Below, in pieces: positions 36,201 to 44,704 of a stretch of DNA of 64,000 nucleotides. The position numbers were made by a program, and so were the translations under genes. Positions within the stretch are counted from its first letter, which is position 1. Each line of letters opens with the position of its first letter. Origin of the DNA: Nectonema munidae (lineage: Eukaryota; Nematomorpha; Nectonematoida; Nectonematidae); the NCBI GenBank assembly GCA_030549495.1, contig JAUIRK010000509.1, positions 866,501 to 930,500 of the forward strand. The letters run 5' to 3'. The notes below the pieces were generated by a model. That model was given only the letters and a program-made list of their open reading frames with translations, was not told the origin of the DNA and did not search any database.

Positions 36201-38303
36201 GATTTATATTTCCCAAAAAGTAAAATATTTGCAGTAAGATTAAGTTTTTACTCTTATTCAATTTTTATTTTAAAAGTTAAAATAAATTTTTTTAATCCAA
36301 AATTTTTCAATATTCAGACCATCCCGCAAATAGGACCATAAAATACAAGTCTCAAGGATGGTCTTATTACAGGGACTCTACTGTATATATAAAGAAAACA
36401 CTTGATTAAAATTTGTATATATGCAGTCGACATCTGTTGGAATTAGAAGCTTTTACTGTATTCAGAAAATTATTTGATTATCTATATTATATACTAGAGA
36501 TGTATCGGATATGAAATTTTTTGTGTCCACGGATGTTATAATTAACTTTTTTAGAGGATGCGGATAGCATAATTGTTATTCTAACTAAATAATAGATAAT
36601 AATAATAATAAATCGGTTGTACGGCTACTTTCCCAGCAAGCTAGGGTCTAGCCGGTGTTGCAACTATGAAAACACATATAAAAAGACTATTTGTCTACCC
36701 TTAGATTTGCCTATGGTTTGCTGTTTGTACGCTATATTAATTAACTCTTCAGCTGGTCTTCTGTTTGCATGTCCAAAACACCTCAATTTTGCCTCTATAA
36801 TAGTTTATTCATTTTATTTACATTACATAAACTTATTAATTCATTGCTTAATTTGTCTTTTCAATTAGATTTACAAATAACTCTTAACATTCTCATCTCA
36901 GTTGTGTTTGGCCTATTTTTCTCAACTTCTTTTAACACCCAACTTTGACTACTATATACAAACTAAATCTAATGCAACTTTTATAAAGACAACCCGTATT
37001 ATCACATAGATTTAAATTTCTTTAAAGCTAGTTTTATTCTGTGTTCTACTGAGTTATTACCACTATCTATCTGATCTATAACCTCTCCCAAGTAACAAAA
37101 TTGATTAACCTTTTCTAGTTCTATATCTTTTATTACTAACTTTTCTTTACTAATTTCAACTTTTTTGATGTTAAAAGGATGAAATTCTCTATCCCATGAT
37201 GTGGATATCCGATACATCTCTATTATATACTCTTGTGTGTAATCTAAGTATTCAGCTTATAAGGCAATGCACGTTTTTTAAGAATTATTTTGGATGATGC
37301 AGTTATTACATTCATTTTTAAAATAAAAAAATAAATACAAACCTGAGCAATATTCAATTAAATATGACTATACTTGATAAAGAATCAAAGTTTACATACA
37401 CCGCACATGCAAAGAAGAGTCCTACACCACAGCAATAAAACTTAAAATTAATTTCCGCTTCAACAAACATACCCGCAATCAGACCATGCTCTCTCCATTC
37501 TCACCGCCTCAGACAAATTTTATAAATTTGATTTAAACTTCTAATTCTATCCTACACAGCATATAAACTCTCTTTTATCCGCCATCCATTATATTTTATA
37601 TCTTAAAGCAAGGCTGGAGAGTGGTGGCGAAAATATCCGACTCCAGGTACTCAACACCAACTCTTAGCTTCAGACTTTGAGTAAAAAAGGCGACACTCCA
37701 TAGGCTCAGAATAAATAAATTTTTCTTTAATTTAATTAGATATCGACTCCGACTCCCAAAACCTTGTCTATAAGACACTCCCACTCTCTGATATGTAATT
37801 CTTCTAGTTTCACATTTTGCAATCAATATTTTCAACTAGCCACAACTTATTAAAATCCTGGTGAAGAACAAGTTTTCGAAATATTGATCAACTATTTAAT
37901 TTTTTTTTAATTAAATCGAGACTTAGATTTAGTCTCACTTAAAAAAAATAAGGATAAAAAATCAATAACCTTTACTTTCAAATATAAGTTTAACTTTTTG
38001 ATTTAATATCACAATTAAAACAACCCTATGTTAAGATTATAAATTTGTAAAATATTAAAATCAATTTTGAATTTTTTAAAGAAAAACACAATAAAATTTA
38101 AACGATAAAAGATTAGAATTTGATGATTAATAAAAAAAAATTATAAAAATACCTTTTACCAAATAATCCATTATAATTTCATTCATTTGGGATCTTTTAA
38201 GTTTTAAGGAATTAATAATCTGAGAAACTTCATGTTCTTCTAACAAATTTGAAATATCTGTATTTTTAGAATTCAGATTAAAATTTTTTTTAGAAAATGT
38301 CAT
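20984..38303 (-). CDS. GID8: GID8/TWA1, CTLH ubiquitin-ligase scaffold (four exons)
   Basis: Minus-strand gene with exons 38303-38153, 28299-28091, 28039-27842 and 21229-20984, 267 codons plus stop. All junctions keep frame (phases 1, 0, 0) with GT-AG ends. LisH motif: MNEIIMDYLVK spliced to EGYKEAADVFRQEA, matching [21 protein letters not shown] of human GID8. CTLH/CRA region: KPLHFQLQ spliced to QQHLIELIRGKRIDEALSYA, then CLRELEKTLALLAFEEPEKS and a C-terminal VSWSQNELEVRNVAYPK. Human GID8 is 228 aa; the extra length here is at both ends, the C terminus being Gln-rich. GID8 holds RANBP9, ARMC8 and the RMND5A/MAEA RING pair together in the cytoplasm and nucleus. Introns of 9.9 and 6.6 kb are full of mobile elements. 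Confidence 0.92.
21230..22100 (-). other. GID8 last intron, 3' part
   Basis: AT-rich intron. No repeat recognised before the LINE fragment. Confidence 0.4.
22100..22680 (+). mobile_element. LINE fragment (jockey-like reverse transcriptase)
   Basis: Encodes YADDLSIKSIHANTRTSQAQ at about 22129, then a thumb region (SKCRPKLRALRALTGTQFC, IYKQYICSIMNYTSSSWAPT, NKLQKIQNTAL). Order and motifs fit jockey/R1-like non-LTR elements; the YADD catalytic box is intact. Frameshifts follow within about 100 bp and there are in-frame stops, so it is a 5'-truncated dead copy inside a GID8 intron. Confidence 0.75.
22660..23005 (+). repeat. Tandem repeat, three units of about 130 bp
   Basis: Units begin near 22668, 22798 and 22926 with CATTTTCAAGTATGCTGAAT-like starts, then GGTGATATTCATTTTTTATG, AATCAATCAAACCTATCAAA and TTGATTTATCTC. 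A dispersed relative is at 13863-13965. Confidence 0.75.
23006..23935. other. GID8 intron sequence
   Basis: AT-rich intron with no gene or repeat boundary recognised. Confidence 0.35.
23940..24450. repeat. Degenerate tandem repeat, unit about 140-165 bp
   Basis: ATTTGGTATAAAAACAGATA-like blocks start near 24008, 24174 and 24313. Each is followed by AAATATTTTTGARGACA, AAACTRCAAATYTGWTTGA, CAGATATTTTAA and AAATGYSAAA blocks. About three and a half units, each several percent apart. Confidence 0.75.
24531..24740 (-). pseudogene. Second fragment of the IGCQHH repeat gene family (N-terminal part)
   Basis: The minus strand reads VVEEIKRHYQKANIPTIANN then KIYQKMLNFSSEYAKKKK. This matches the N-terminal helical block of the family seen at 110-1745 (EELSHLWKFLNFPLVSRQRI). 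Only this block is clear; a weak continuation to about 24470 includes CPTRCFEKARRYEIC. Confidence 0.4.
25130..26650 (+). mobile_element. Penelope-like element fragment
   Basis: Plus-strand frames carry FRRSDNGGEMVVLD (the D-K/N-G block), ASIYGLPKTH, FLDFTLHNNIVLHDDDHLYL followed by QIKGLPMDGKF (the xGxPMG box, here PMD), and SAHPMTIKKSNFLGHLHRVA. This order is that of Penelope-like reverse transcriptases. Several in-frame stops and frame changes; no GIY-YIG endonuclease seen, so it is a truncated or endonuclease-free copy. It sits sense-antisense to GID8 in its last intron. Confidence 0.7.
26651..27841. other. GID8 intron sequence with unassigned frames
   Basis: A plus-strand frame at 26733-27074 (for example DIQSFLINEKNACLENKMEI) and one at 27180-27410 (CETDNSCPLLALRRTYQRFA) have no recognised family; they may be tails of the retroelement. 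Nothing else is supported. Confidence 0.25.
27842..28039 (-). CDS. GID8: GID8 exon 3: CTLH/CRA core
   Basis: 66 codons, phase 0 at both ends, after CCTTTCCAG and before GTACGC. It encodes QQHLIELIRGKRIDEALSYA and TLALLAFEEPEKSPFKYLL. The preceding intron is 51 nt. Confidence 0.9.
28091..28299 (-). CDS. GID8: GID8 exon 2: LisH second half and CTLH
   Basis: 209 nt from acceptor TTTGATTTAG to a GTTTGT donor. It encodes EGYKEAADVFRQEACVKEDD through ELEPELFDENKPLHFQLQ. Confidence 0.88.
28300..28925 (-). other. GID8 intron 1, near exon 2
   Basis: Spacer without recognised content, AT-rich apart from about 28320-28400. An open frame running on from exon 2 to 28378 is read-through of the splice acceptor, not coding. 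Confidence 0.4.
28932..30210 (+). mobile_element. piggyBac relic (PGBD4-like)
   Basis: ATG 28932 opens MDSRSSDSDSDCSRVGSDVC, a typical acidic start. Further on come RNPTDKLSSIRRIHDEFVQN (29531-29580), then YRGRSHIKVYDPSKPKPYGM (29610-29670), which matches the FRGRCPFRVYMPSKPGKYG block. Next come YKSGVDTLVRSF-like and NILDxxxxNA-like blocks, and a C-terminal part to 30210. Several stops and frame changes and a missing middle make it dead. TTAA ends were not found. Confidence 0.7.
30211..30683. other. GID8 intron 1 spacer
   Basis: AT-rich with a GGGGCGGGGGGGG run at about 30393; no gene. Confidence 0.4.
31138..34527 (+). mobile_element. hAT transposon nested in the Tigger element
   Basis: Element proper 31146-34519 (3374 bp), ends CAGGGATGG and (read back) CAGTGGGGG. 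It is flanked by GTCTCAGG and GTCTAAGG (7 of 8 bases equal). Next to each end lies a poly-C tract: 13 C at 31175 and 15 C at 34479. It carries a nearly complete transposase gene. Confidence 0.88.
31960..34399 (+). pseudogene. hAT transposase (52-kDa repressor/THAP-ZMYM-type family), nearly whole
   Basis: Three frames in order. 31960-32502 starts MIENKSSKRKKLISDFFYN and includes the finger-adjacent region. 32409-33497 has the DUF4371-type core: FSVIADETTDSSHSEQLAIC (catalytic Asp), LVGQSYDGAYSMAGHINGVQ and VYVHCSSHCLNLVLN. 33563-34399 ends with the hAT dimerisation block TTCSAERAFSSLRILKNYLR. Only about two frame changes separate them (near 32400 and 33480), so this copy is young compared with most others here. 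Confidence 0.88.
34733..36066 (+). pseudogene. Tigger transposase remains (CENP-B-like)
   Basis: The frame 34733-35500 gives an N-terminal psq-type helix-turn-helix (KDKVSLINTSEGRSQRYLAE, then FIISKTQVQSILKRKEE), a CENPB-type second DNA-binding domain (SCGWLSRFKNRHGIS) and the first catalytic Asp in FNMDETGLMFRCLPDKTLR. After a short break LDN near 35537 carries the second Asp region; later pieces include PAKTTAVLQALEMKA. An acidic tail runs to 36066. Several frame changes after 35500. Confidence 0.85.
36496..37221. mobile_element. Terminal-inverted-repeat element with 10-bp flanking repeats, holding a LINE 3' end
   Basis: Ends AGAGATGTATCGGATAT and (read back) AGAGATGTATCGGATATCC. Immediately outside both lies ATTATATACT (36486-36495 and 37222-37231). 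Between them about 600 bp is a minus-strand LINE fragment, so the original element was about 120-130 bp. A 10-bp duplication is not typical of hAT (8) or Tc1/pogo (2); Mutator-like elements give 9-10. Confidence 0.7.
36590..37200 (-). mobile_element. LINE 3' end fragment, copy 1
   Basis: The minus strand reads EKVNQFCYLGEVIDQIDSGN, a LYKSCIRFS-like block, TEMRMLR-like, then RCFGHANRRPAEELINIAYK. These are the usual C-terminal blocks of RTE/L2-like elements (FCYLG...GHVxRRP). It ends CTTGCTGGGAAAGTAGCCGT with an (AAT)n tail. A second copy is at 50930-51420. Confidence 0.75.
37222..38152. other. GID8 intron 1 spacer near exon 1
   Basis: AT-rich. A minus-strand frame at 37835-37596 has no recognised family. 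Nothing else. Confidence 0.35.
38153..38303 (-). CDS. GID8: GID8 exon 1: start and LisH first half
   Basis: 50 codons plus one base from ATG 38303. It encodes a polar N terminus, then SQIINSLKLKRSQMNEIIMD-YLVK, and ends at a GTATTT donor. The leftover G joins AA of exon 2 to give Glu, restoring the LisH motif. Confidence 0.85.
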
Positions 38304-39215
38304 CAAAATTTGTAAATAATTGAAGCTTAAAAAAATAAATTCAGTAAAATTTGTTTTTAATCGCTTTATGTTTCATTTTAATTATTGTAAATTTGAGAAA
38401 ATAAAATTTAAAAATTTAAAAAAGAACACTTAAAATATGTTTAAGAAAATTATTGATGGTCAGGCTAAAACCTGCTGCAAAAAAGTTCTAGCCTGACACA
38501 TTTTTGAAATTATAATATAAAAAGAATAATTTTATAAAGAATTTATCTTGAAGTTTGCATTAAATATTATGTTTTGGCATGAATTAATCATTCCCAAACA
38601 TCTATCCAGTTATGAAAGAATGTTCTTCTTTTTGTAGCAAAATCATCAACTATTTAAAATAGCATTTTGATGAGCCTTATTATGTCATTCTAAGCACGTC
38701 CCAGACATCTTTGTTTAGTGTTTGTAATGCGTCATTTAATCTTTCTTTTTTTTGTTTCGGAATGACAATTTCTTTCTTCCTTAAATCCAGAATCAATTCT
38801 TTGAAAAACATAAAAAGGGATAAATAGAAAAGAGATGAAAAATATATTGATGGACCACTTTTACCTAGTGCATTTAGTAACTTTTTCAGAGAAAAAAATA
38901 AGAGTTTATTCAATGAAATGAATATATGGATAAGATACAAGAATCATTGAATTCTTCATTTGCCTTTAGAGAAATATCTTCAAATAATGTACTTATCAAT
39001 ATTAATTCACTTAATAATAGGGAATACAAAGATTAGATATACACCTAAGTTGATTAAGTTCTTTGCTCCTGTTATACCTTCTCCTTTAAAAAATTATTTT
39101 AATAAATGTTTACTAGAAGGCAAGATTTTAGGAATCTTATTTGAATTAAAAATTTCCATTTAGTTTTTTAAGTGAAGTTATTCGTTCTTTGAACCTGAAT
39201 TCTCACTGTATTGTT
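38304..39215. other. Upstream of GID8
   Basis: Probably the GID8 5' UTR and promoter region, but no motif can be defended. At 38459-38497 GTCAGGCTA and TAGCCTGAC form a 9-bp hairpin stem around a 20-nt loop. Short frames at 38680-38940 and 38960-39163 are unassigned. Confidence 0.3.
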
Positions 39216-39219
39216 GTTT

Positions 39220-40690
39220 TTTTTTAGATTTTATGAGTGCGTTTGATAATATTTCTATATCTCTACTCTGCGAAAAACTTGTTTTTGACATATAGAAAGT
39301 CCTATGTTTCAATATAGAGAAACCCTCTATTGAGGAAAATATTAATCTATGTTTTCTCAATTTCTCATGGATCTATTCTAGGACCTCTATTGATTATAAT
39401 TTATCTAAATGTTATTTTGGGTTTGATTGAAAACGAGAACGTATTAGCCTGCCTATATGCCGATGTTAGGAATTATCAAATTATCAACAAAAAAAGAAGA
39501 TTTATCCTGCAAATACCTAATTTTAGGTCTATTTTTGTGAAATAAATTCCTTCTTTTTCTATATGCCGAATATAAATTTCTTTTCAGATTGACTTATATG
39601 ACTGATTATGTAATAGAAAGTTATTTATCTAGTATTATAAATTGAATGAAGTACAATAATCTTCATATTAATCATGTGAAGACCCAAGATTAATATTTTT
39701 TTCAAATTCTTGCAATAAGAAAGATATGCATAAACTTGACGTATGTGATACAAAAATAGAATTTTTAAACTATTTTAATTTTTTGTGTATAATTTTAGAT
39801 TTAAACTTTCATGGGACCCTCATATTTCGTACATTATAAAGAAGTTAAGTGTCACTCAATTTTTCGTAACATTAATTTCCTACCTGTTAAAACGAAAATT
39901 TTAATGTATAAGTCCCTTGTTGAAAATTCTTTGTCTTTCTCTTTAATAAATTGGGGGCATCCTTACTTATACAGTATCTCTATTTCTTAAGAAAAAAATT
40001 GTGAAATTAATTTTTTACATGAAATTTAATGGTAACACTAATGAAAAATGTTATAATGAATTGCTTGAAAGTTAAAGATTTATATAGATTGAAATTACTT
40101 AATTTTGCATTTAATCAGGTTTCATTAACCCATTTAAGGTCAAGCAAAGCAGACGATATCTAAAAAAACGCAGACGATTTATATTCAAAGTCATTGAAAA
40201 AAGCAGACGAAGATGAAATTACTTATGTTCCAAAATAGGAACATTGTCTGTAAATGAATATACATGAATGTTAATATCATATATATTGATTATTTTAAAT
40301 CTGTTTTGTTAACTTTGTAGATTTAAATCTTTTATTTTTTTTTATATTTATCTAATTAATTTTGTTTATAATTTTATATTTGAATGCTCTTTTTTTTATC
40401 AATTTTTCTCTGATCGCTTTTGATGAAAATCTACTGCTCATATCACTTTATCTTATCTATACAGCACTCACCTCATTTCCACAACAAAAAAATAAAAAGC
40501 CTACTCAAGATAAAAAAAAAATTTTTCCCACCAGTCAGCGCCCGATTAAAAAACGAAAAAAGACATTTTACTTCTGCTCATCTCTTCTTTTCAACTCCTT
40601 ATCCAGATATTTAAGAAATATCTCATCCTACTCCAAATTTAAACACGACCTTTTTATCCATCTACTCAATGTACCCACACACTAAATCAC
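39220..40690 (+). mobile_element. LINE fragment (CR1/jockey-like)
   Basis: Shifting frames give DFMSAFDNISISLLCEKLVF, SHGSILGPLLIIIYLNVILG with LACLYADVRNYQ (the YADD box decayed to YADV), a thumb block and a C-terminal LFNSLSRYLRNISSYSKFKH. This is the normal order from palm to C-terminal tail. It is interrupted by a MITE at 40129-40258 and has many stops. Confidence 0.7.
40129..40258. mobile_element. piggyBac-type MITE, copy 1
   Basis: 130 bp starting TTAA|CCCATTTAAGG; internal GCAGACGATATCTAAAAAAA and GTTCCAAAATAGGAACATTG. The right end is decayed (AAATGAATA instead of AAATGGGTTAA). It shares nearly all of its sequence with copies at 51063 and 61321. Confidence 0.8.
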
Positions 40691-41182
40691 TGTTCATAAG
40701 CATCAGTTCTATTCTTTTTATCATATATTACTATTATTTTGAACATATAAATATACTTACTCTTTTCTCATTTTCCTTTCGTTATATTTACTTAAGTGAT
40801 TCTCTCACTACAAACTATTGTTTGATCCCAATAAAATTGATTTGATGGGTTAATATAGAAATGGGAAATTTATTTGTTTTTTATATTAATAACTATAATC
40901 TGAGAAATCCTCTCAAATTGAATGTTAAAATTGCCAATAGTAAAAAATTAAATCAAGGAATCTCGTATAAAATCCATCTATGTTGGAATAGATTTGTAAG
41001 AAAAATTTTACAGATCTAGAAAATATTGAACAAAATAAAAGATATTATATATGGTGAAAGCTGTTATTCTTGCAATATTGCTAATTGTTATGTCTGTTCT
41101 TTGTAATCTTAATTCTGTATATATTGTTTTTTATATTCATTTTTATATATTGTTTGATTTATACTTTCATTCATAACTTTGA
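40691..41182. other. Intergenic spacer
   Basis: AT-rich; the first part may be the LINE 3' tail. No gene. Confidence 0.35.
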
Positions 41183-41190
41183 ATTGTATT

Positions 41191-41852
41191 CACTGGCGGA
41201 TTTAAAGGTGGGCGAACCGGCGTACGCCCTCCCCCCCCTTCCCTAAAATTCCATCGCCAATTGTTTGAAAATTTTTCTTGATCTAATTCATTTCGTAGAA
41301 CTCAAATATTATGATGATTTCTGCAACTCGTTTTTAGATTCTATCTTTCTCTAAAATGAAAAGCCCTAAAAAGTTTTTTATTTTTCAATCGTAGTTAATT
41401 GTGACACTTATTACTTTTATATTATCCTATTTTTTTGTAAATTTATTATTTAAACATCTCAAGTTTTTCCACATCAATTCACTTAGCAGTTCAATGAATG
41501 AGGATCGTTTTAATGCTCTCATTCTTATTTTTGTTCAAAGAGATATTGGATTGGATATTGACACCATTATTGATATGTATGCTAATAAGTGTCCTAGACG
41601 GATTAGACTCCTTCTCTTAGTTCTTAAGTTACGTTCTTATAATAAACTTATAATTTTTAGATATATTATTATGAGTAAAAAGTCAATTTTCACTTTTTAT
41701 TAAACTATTACCCAAAATAAGATAAAAATGGCTTAAAAATTTTGATAAAACCTAAATTTATATGCTTCAAATTTGTGTTCTAGTTTAGTAAAATCCTCAC
41801 CCCCCCCCCCCCCCCCCCCCCCACTTCTAATGGCAATTTAGATCCGCCCCTG
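41191..41852 (+). mobile_element. Shortened hAT element (ZMYM-type) with poly-C end
   Basis: 662 bp between CACTGGCGGATTTAAAGG and (read back) CAGGGGCGGATCTAAATTGC. A 23-base C run lies at 41800-41822 and a shorter one near 41226. The inner frame at 41494-41703 keeps SSMNEDRFNALILIFVQRDI then DTIIDMYANKCPRRIRLL, the C-terminal dimerisation block of ZMYM1-like hAT proteins. The flanks ATTGTATT and ATTGGTTA match only in part. Confidence 0.75.
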
Positions 41853-43080
41853 ATTGGTTAGTAGTAGTAGTTTATTTCATTAAAAATTTTTATACATATG
41901 ACTTATAGTAGTTAAAAAAGATATGTACAGAATATTAATAAGTTTCTAATGTTTCTGACCTCACAGGGAGATTATCTTCATTATCTTGAGCATCAAGAAG
42001 AATAGAAAATTAGAAAGATTTAAGATATAAATCAGGTAAAGTTTTCAGTGATTAATTAATCAAAAATAGATTTAAGTAGCAATGAAATAAAAATGGGAAA
42101 AAACAATTGTATTGTTTGGTTGGTTGGAGATATCAAAGCACTTTCAACATTAAGGCTATATGCTCGCATTATGCTTAAGATGGTTTATCACAGTTTTTAT
42201 GAATTTGTTTTTAAGAGTCTGGTGCCTTGGGGATCAAACCAATTACCTTCTACTGTTAAGCTGAGAAGTGCATGAATGACCCTAACAACCATTGAGGCTC
42301 AGCAGATATGGTAGTGGAGTGTAACAATAAATATTTGTGCAGCAACATGAAGTGATGAGGAAAATAAATTCTCTAAGAAGAACTTTGGCAAAGATTTATG
42401 ATCTTAATGAAAATGTGCAGTTTTTCTCCGTGTTTCTCCTACAACCAAATTTGACGTAAATACTTTATTTGATTTGATAAAATTTCTTAGTTAGGTACAC
42501 CCTAACAACCATTGAGGTTCTTTGAATTGTATATAAATCTTTAATTGGTATGATGAACATCATATATTATATTTTGTTCAACTATTTTAATATTGAACAG
42601 CTTTTCCAGAAGATTAGCCTTTTCTTTTGTTTATTTGTTGTAGTACCTTAATTTCTTTCTTTCTTTTTTATAACTTTTAAGTGGCGGCAAAAAACTTTAA
42701 AAAATACTAGTAAAATACTACTATACAAGTCTTGATGCTTTAGGAAAGAGCAAAATCAATAAGGGGCTACAAGAAGCACGTTTTCTATCTAAACCACCGT
42801 CTAATGCTTTTAAGTTTTTTTTCGATCTACTATTTATTAATTTTCATACTTTACCTTTTATAAAATGGCTATATGAAAAAAATATAACATTTACTAATTT
42901 CAAAATTTGATGAAAATCAAGGCACTTTCCCTTACTTATATAGAATATTTTGAAGGTATTTTAATTACTTTTTCGCCAGTTATTATTCTTAAAAATCTAT
43001 TTTATGCAAAATTTAAAAATATTATGGAGTGTCAATTTTTAAGTACAAACAATTATAAAAACTCTTCATTTAAATGTTTC
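41853..43080. other. Intergenic stretch
   Basis: No gene. TAGTAGTAGTAG at 41864 may be an old LINE tail. ACCCTAACAACCATTGAGG occurs near 42280 and 42499. Confidence 0.35.
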
Positions 43081-43082
43081 GA

Positions 43083-43137
43083 ATCAAGTGTAGAATCTGA
43101 CTCTAGAACGTTTTGAGAGTCAGATTCTACACTTGAT
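43083..43137. repeat. Perfect 22-bp inverted repeat with 11-bp loop
   Basis: Arms ATCAAGTGTAGAATCTGACTCT at 43083-43104 and its exact reverse complement at 43116-43137. Two further copies of the arm motif, with one to three changes, lie near 43341-43361 and 43370-43391. Confidence 0.85.
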
Positions 43138-43689
43138 CGTCATTTCCAAAATTTCTTTAGAAAAGTTAAATTTTCAAAAAATTTTATTTTAAAATTTCAG
43201 TTTTTTTAAGTTTTTTATTTTTTATTTCTTGTTGAACATTAATTTGTCCGCACCTAATGAAAATTAAGCACTAATTCTAAAATCTAATTTTTGATGTGTT
43301 TAAAATTAAATAAAAAATAATAACTTAAGATAATTTTCTAGAGTCAAATTCTTCACTTGAATTTTTTGGAGTCATATTCTACACTTGATCCAATGTTTCA
43401 CTTAATCCATTCATAAGGATACAATTTTAGATCAGTCTCCTAAATAAAGTTTTTTTGGTTACAAAAAAAGAATAATAGATGAGGCACATTTTTAAAATTA
43501 TTTCTGAAAAATATTTCCTTTTTCCCTTCCGAAAAAAATTCTCAAAGCTGAGATCTTAATACCTCGTTGAATGATTTTATTGTGTCTAGACTGCTTCTAG
43601 GAAAAAATCCCTTCATGAAAAATCTTCAATAAAATATCCGTCACGAAAAAATCATACACTTGTTATTTGTATTTGTCTACATAATTATC

Positions 43690-44108
43690 GCTGGTCAAGT
43701 AAACACCCTAAAACATACTAAAATGTCATCTATCATTCCAAAACACTCATAAAACTTAGAAACTTCCTAAAATACTTTGAAACTATGAAGACGATGTCAT
43801 AATATTTCAAAAACAATTAAATTTGGCAAATACTTTACGTACACCATATTTTAAAGTAATTTGAAATTATTTTAATAGTTTTAAAACATTTTACGAAATT
43901 TTTTAGTGTTTCAAAGAGTTTTGGAATGCTTTGAAACATTTTTCTTTGTATTGGAATACCCAACGTATCTGCTATATTTAATTTTTTTTCACATATATGG
44001 ACATTGTTTTCATAGTTTTAAAGCATTTCAAAGTATTTTTAAGTTTTATCGGTGTTTTGGAATGATAGTTGATATTTTGGTTTGTTTTGGGGTGTTTAGT
44101 CTGACCCT
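43690..44108. mobile_element. Foldback (long terminal inverted repeat) element
   Basis: The left half (GTAAACACCCTAAAACATAC, TATCATTCCAAAACACTCAT, AATACTTTGAAACTATGAAG) recurs reversed in the right half (read back ACTAAACACCCCAAAACAAA, TATCATTCCAAAACACCGAT, TGCTTTAAAACTATGAAAAC). Arms are about 110-190 bp, some 80-85 percent alike by eye. No coding part. Confidence 0.75.
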
Positions 44109-44603
44109 AATAATCACGAACATTTTTCTAATGATGTGAACTTTTTGCTGTTTTGCAATATCATTAGTATATGAGATAATAAAATATTTATCTCTCCCTG
44201 TTCAACTTTGTCAAGGTTTCAGAAAGATATGCTAAATAAATTTTCTTCTCAAATGAGCTTATTCATTGCAATCTTAGAAATTTTATAATTTACTTAAATT
44301 TAAGACTGGTAAAAACTTTTTGAAAAAGATTGATAATTTTTTTTGTATTATTCTAGATATTTTAATAAATAAATAGATTAAAATATTAAGCAAAACCCAT
44401 GCATTTCGAATGTAAATGGAGAGAAACTGTGCATATCCTCAACTATTTTCTCCTACATCACTATAAATATATATCGTCGTGATTTATAACGTTTTCTATA
44501 TACTTTGCTTCTCTTAGATATGTAATGCTATATGATGTAAACTTTTTTTTCAAATTAACTCTATATGTTGTAAGAGTTATTTAATGAATTATTTTTTACA
44601 TAG
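44109..44603. other. Intron or upstream sequence of DOLPP1
   Basis: AT-rich; ends in the acceptor TTTTTTACATAG of the first DOLPP1 exon seen. No upstream coding exon recognised. Confidence 0.4.
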
Positions 44604-44704
44604 GTGACTTCTCTTCGTACATTCTTGCGTGGTTTAGCCTTTTGCCGATTTTTTTTGTCGTTTCCTACTTGACTCTCATCCTATTCAAAAGAGATCTACA
44701 CACG
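44604..44704 (+). CDS. DOLPP1: DOLPP1 exon: first transmembrane helix seen
   Basis: 101 nt from acceptor TTTTACATAG to donor GTACTT: GDFSSYILAWFSLLPIFFVV then SYLTLILFKRDLHT. Confidence 0.8.

Larger units (their letters stand above)
30686..36383 (+). mobile_element. Tigger/pogo transposon interrupted by a hAT
   Basis: Inverted ends at 30686-30755 (GAGTAGAGTCTCTGTAATAA) and 36316-36383 (read back CAGTAGAGTCCCTGTAATAA) match over nearly 70 bp and are flanked by TA. Total 5698 bp; without the inserted hAT and its duplication about 2.3 kb, the normal Tigger length. The transposase gene starts at 34733. It lies antisense to GID8 in intron 1. Confidence 0.92.

Noticed and set aside
43906-44139. 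77-codon plus-strand frame (MFQRVLECFE...)
   Set aside because: It lies in the right arm of the foldback element; its LEYP string is not the DOLPP1 N terminus.
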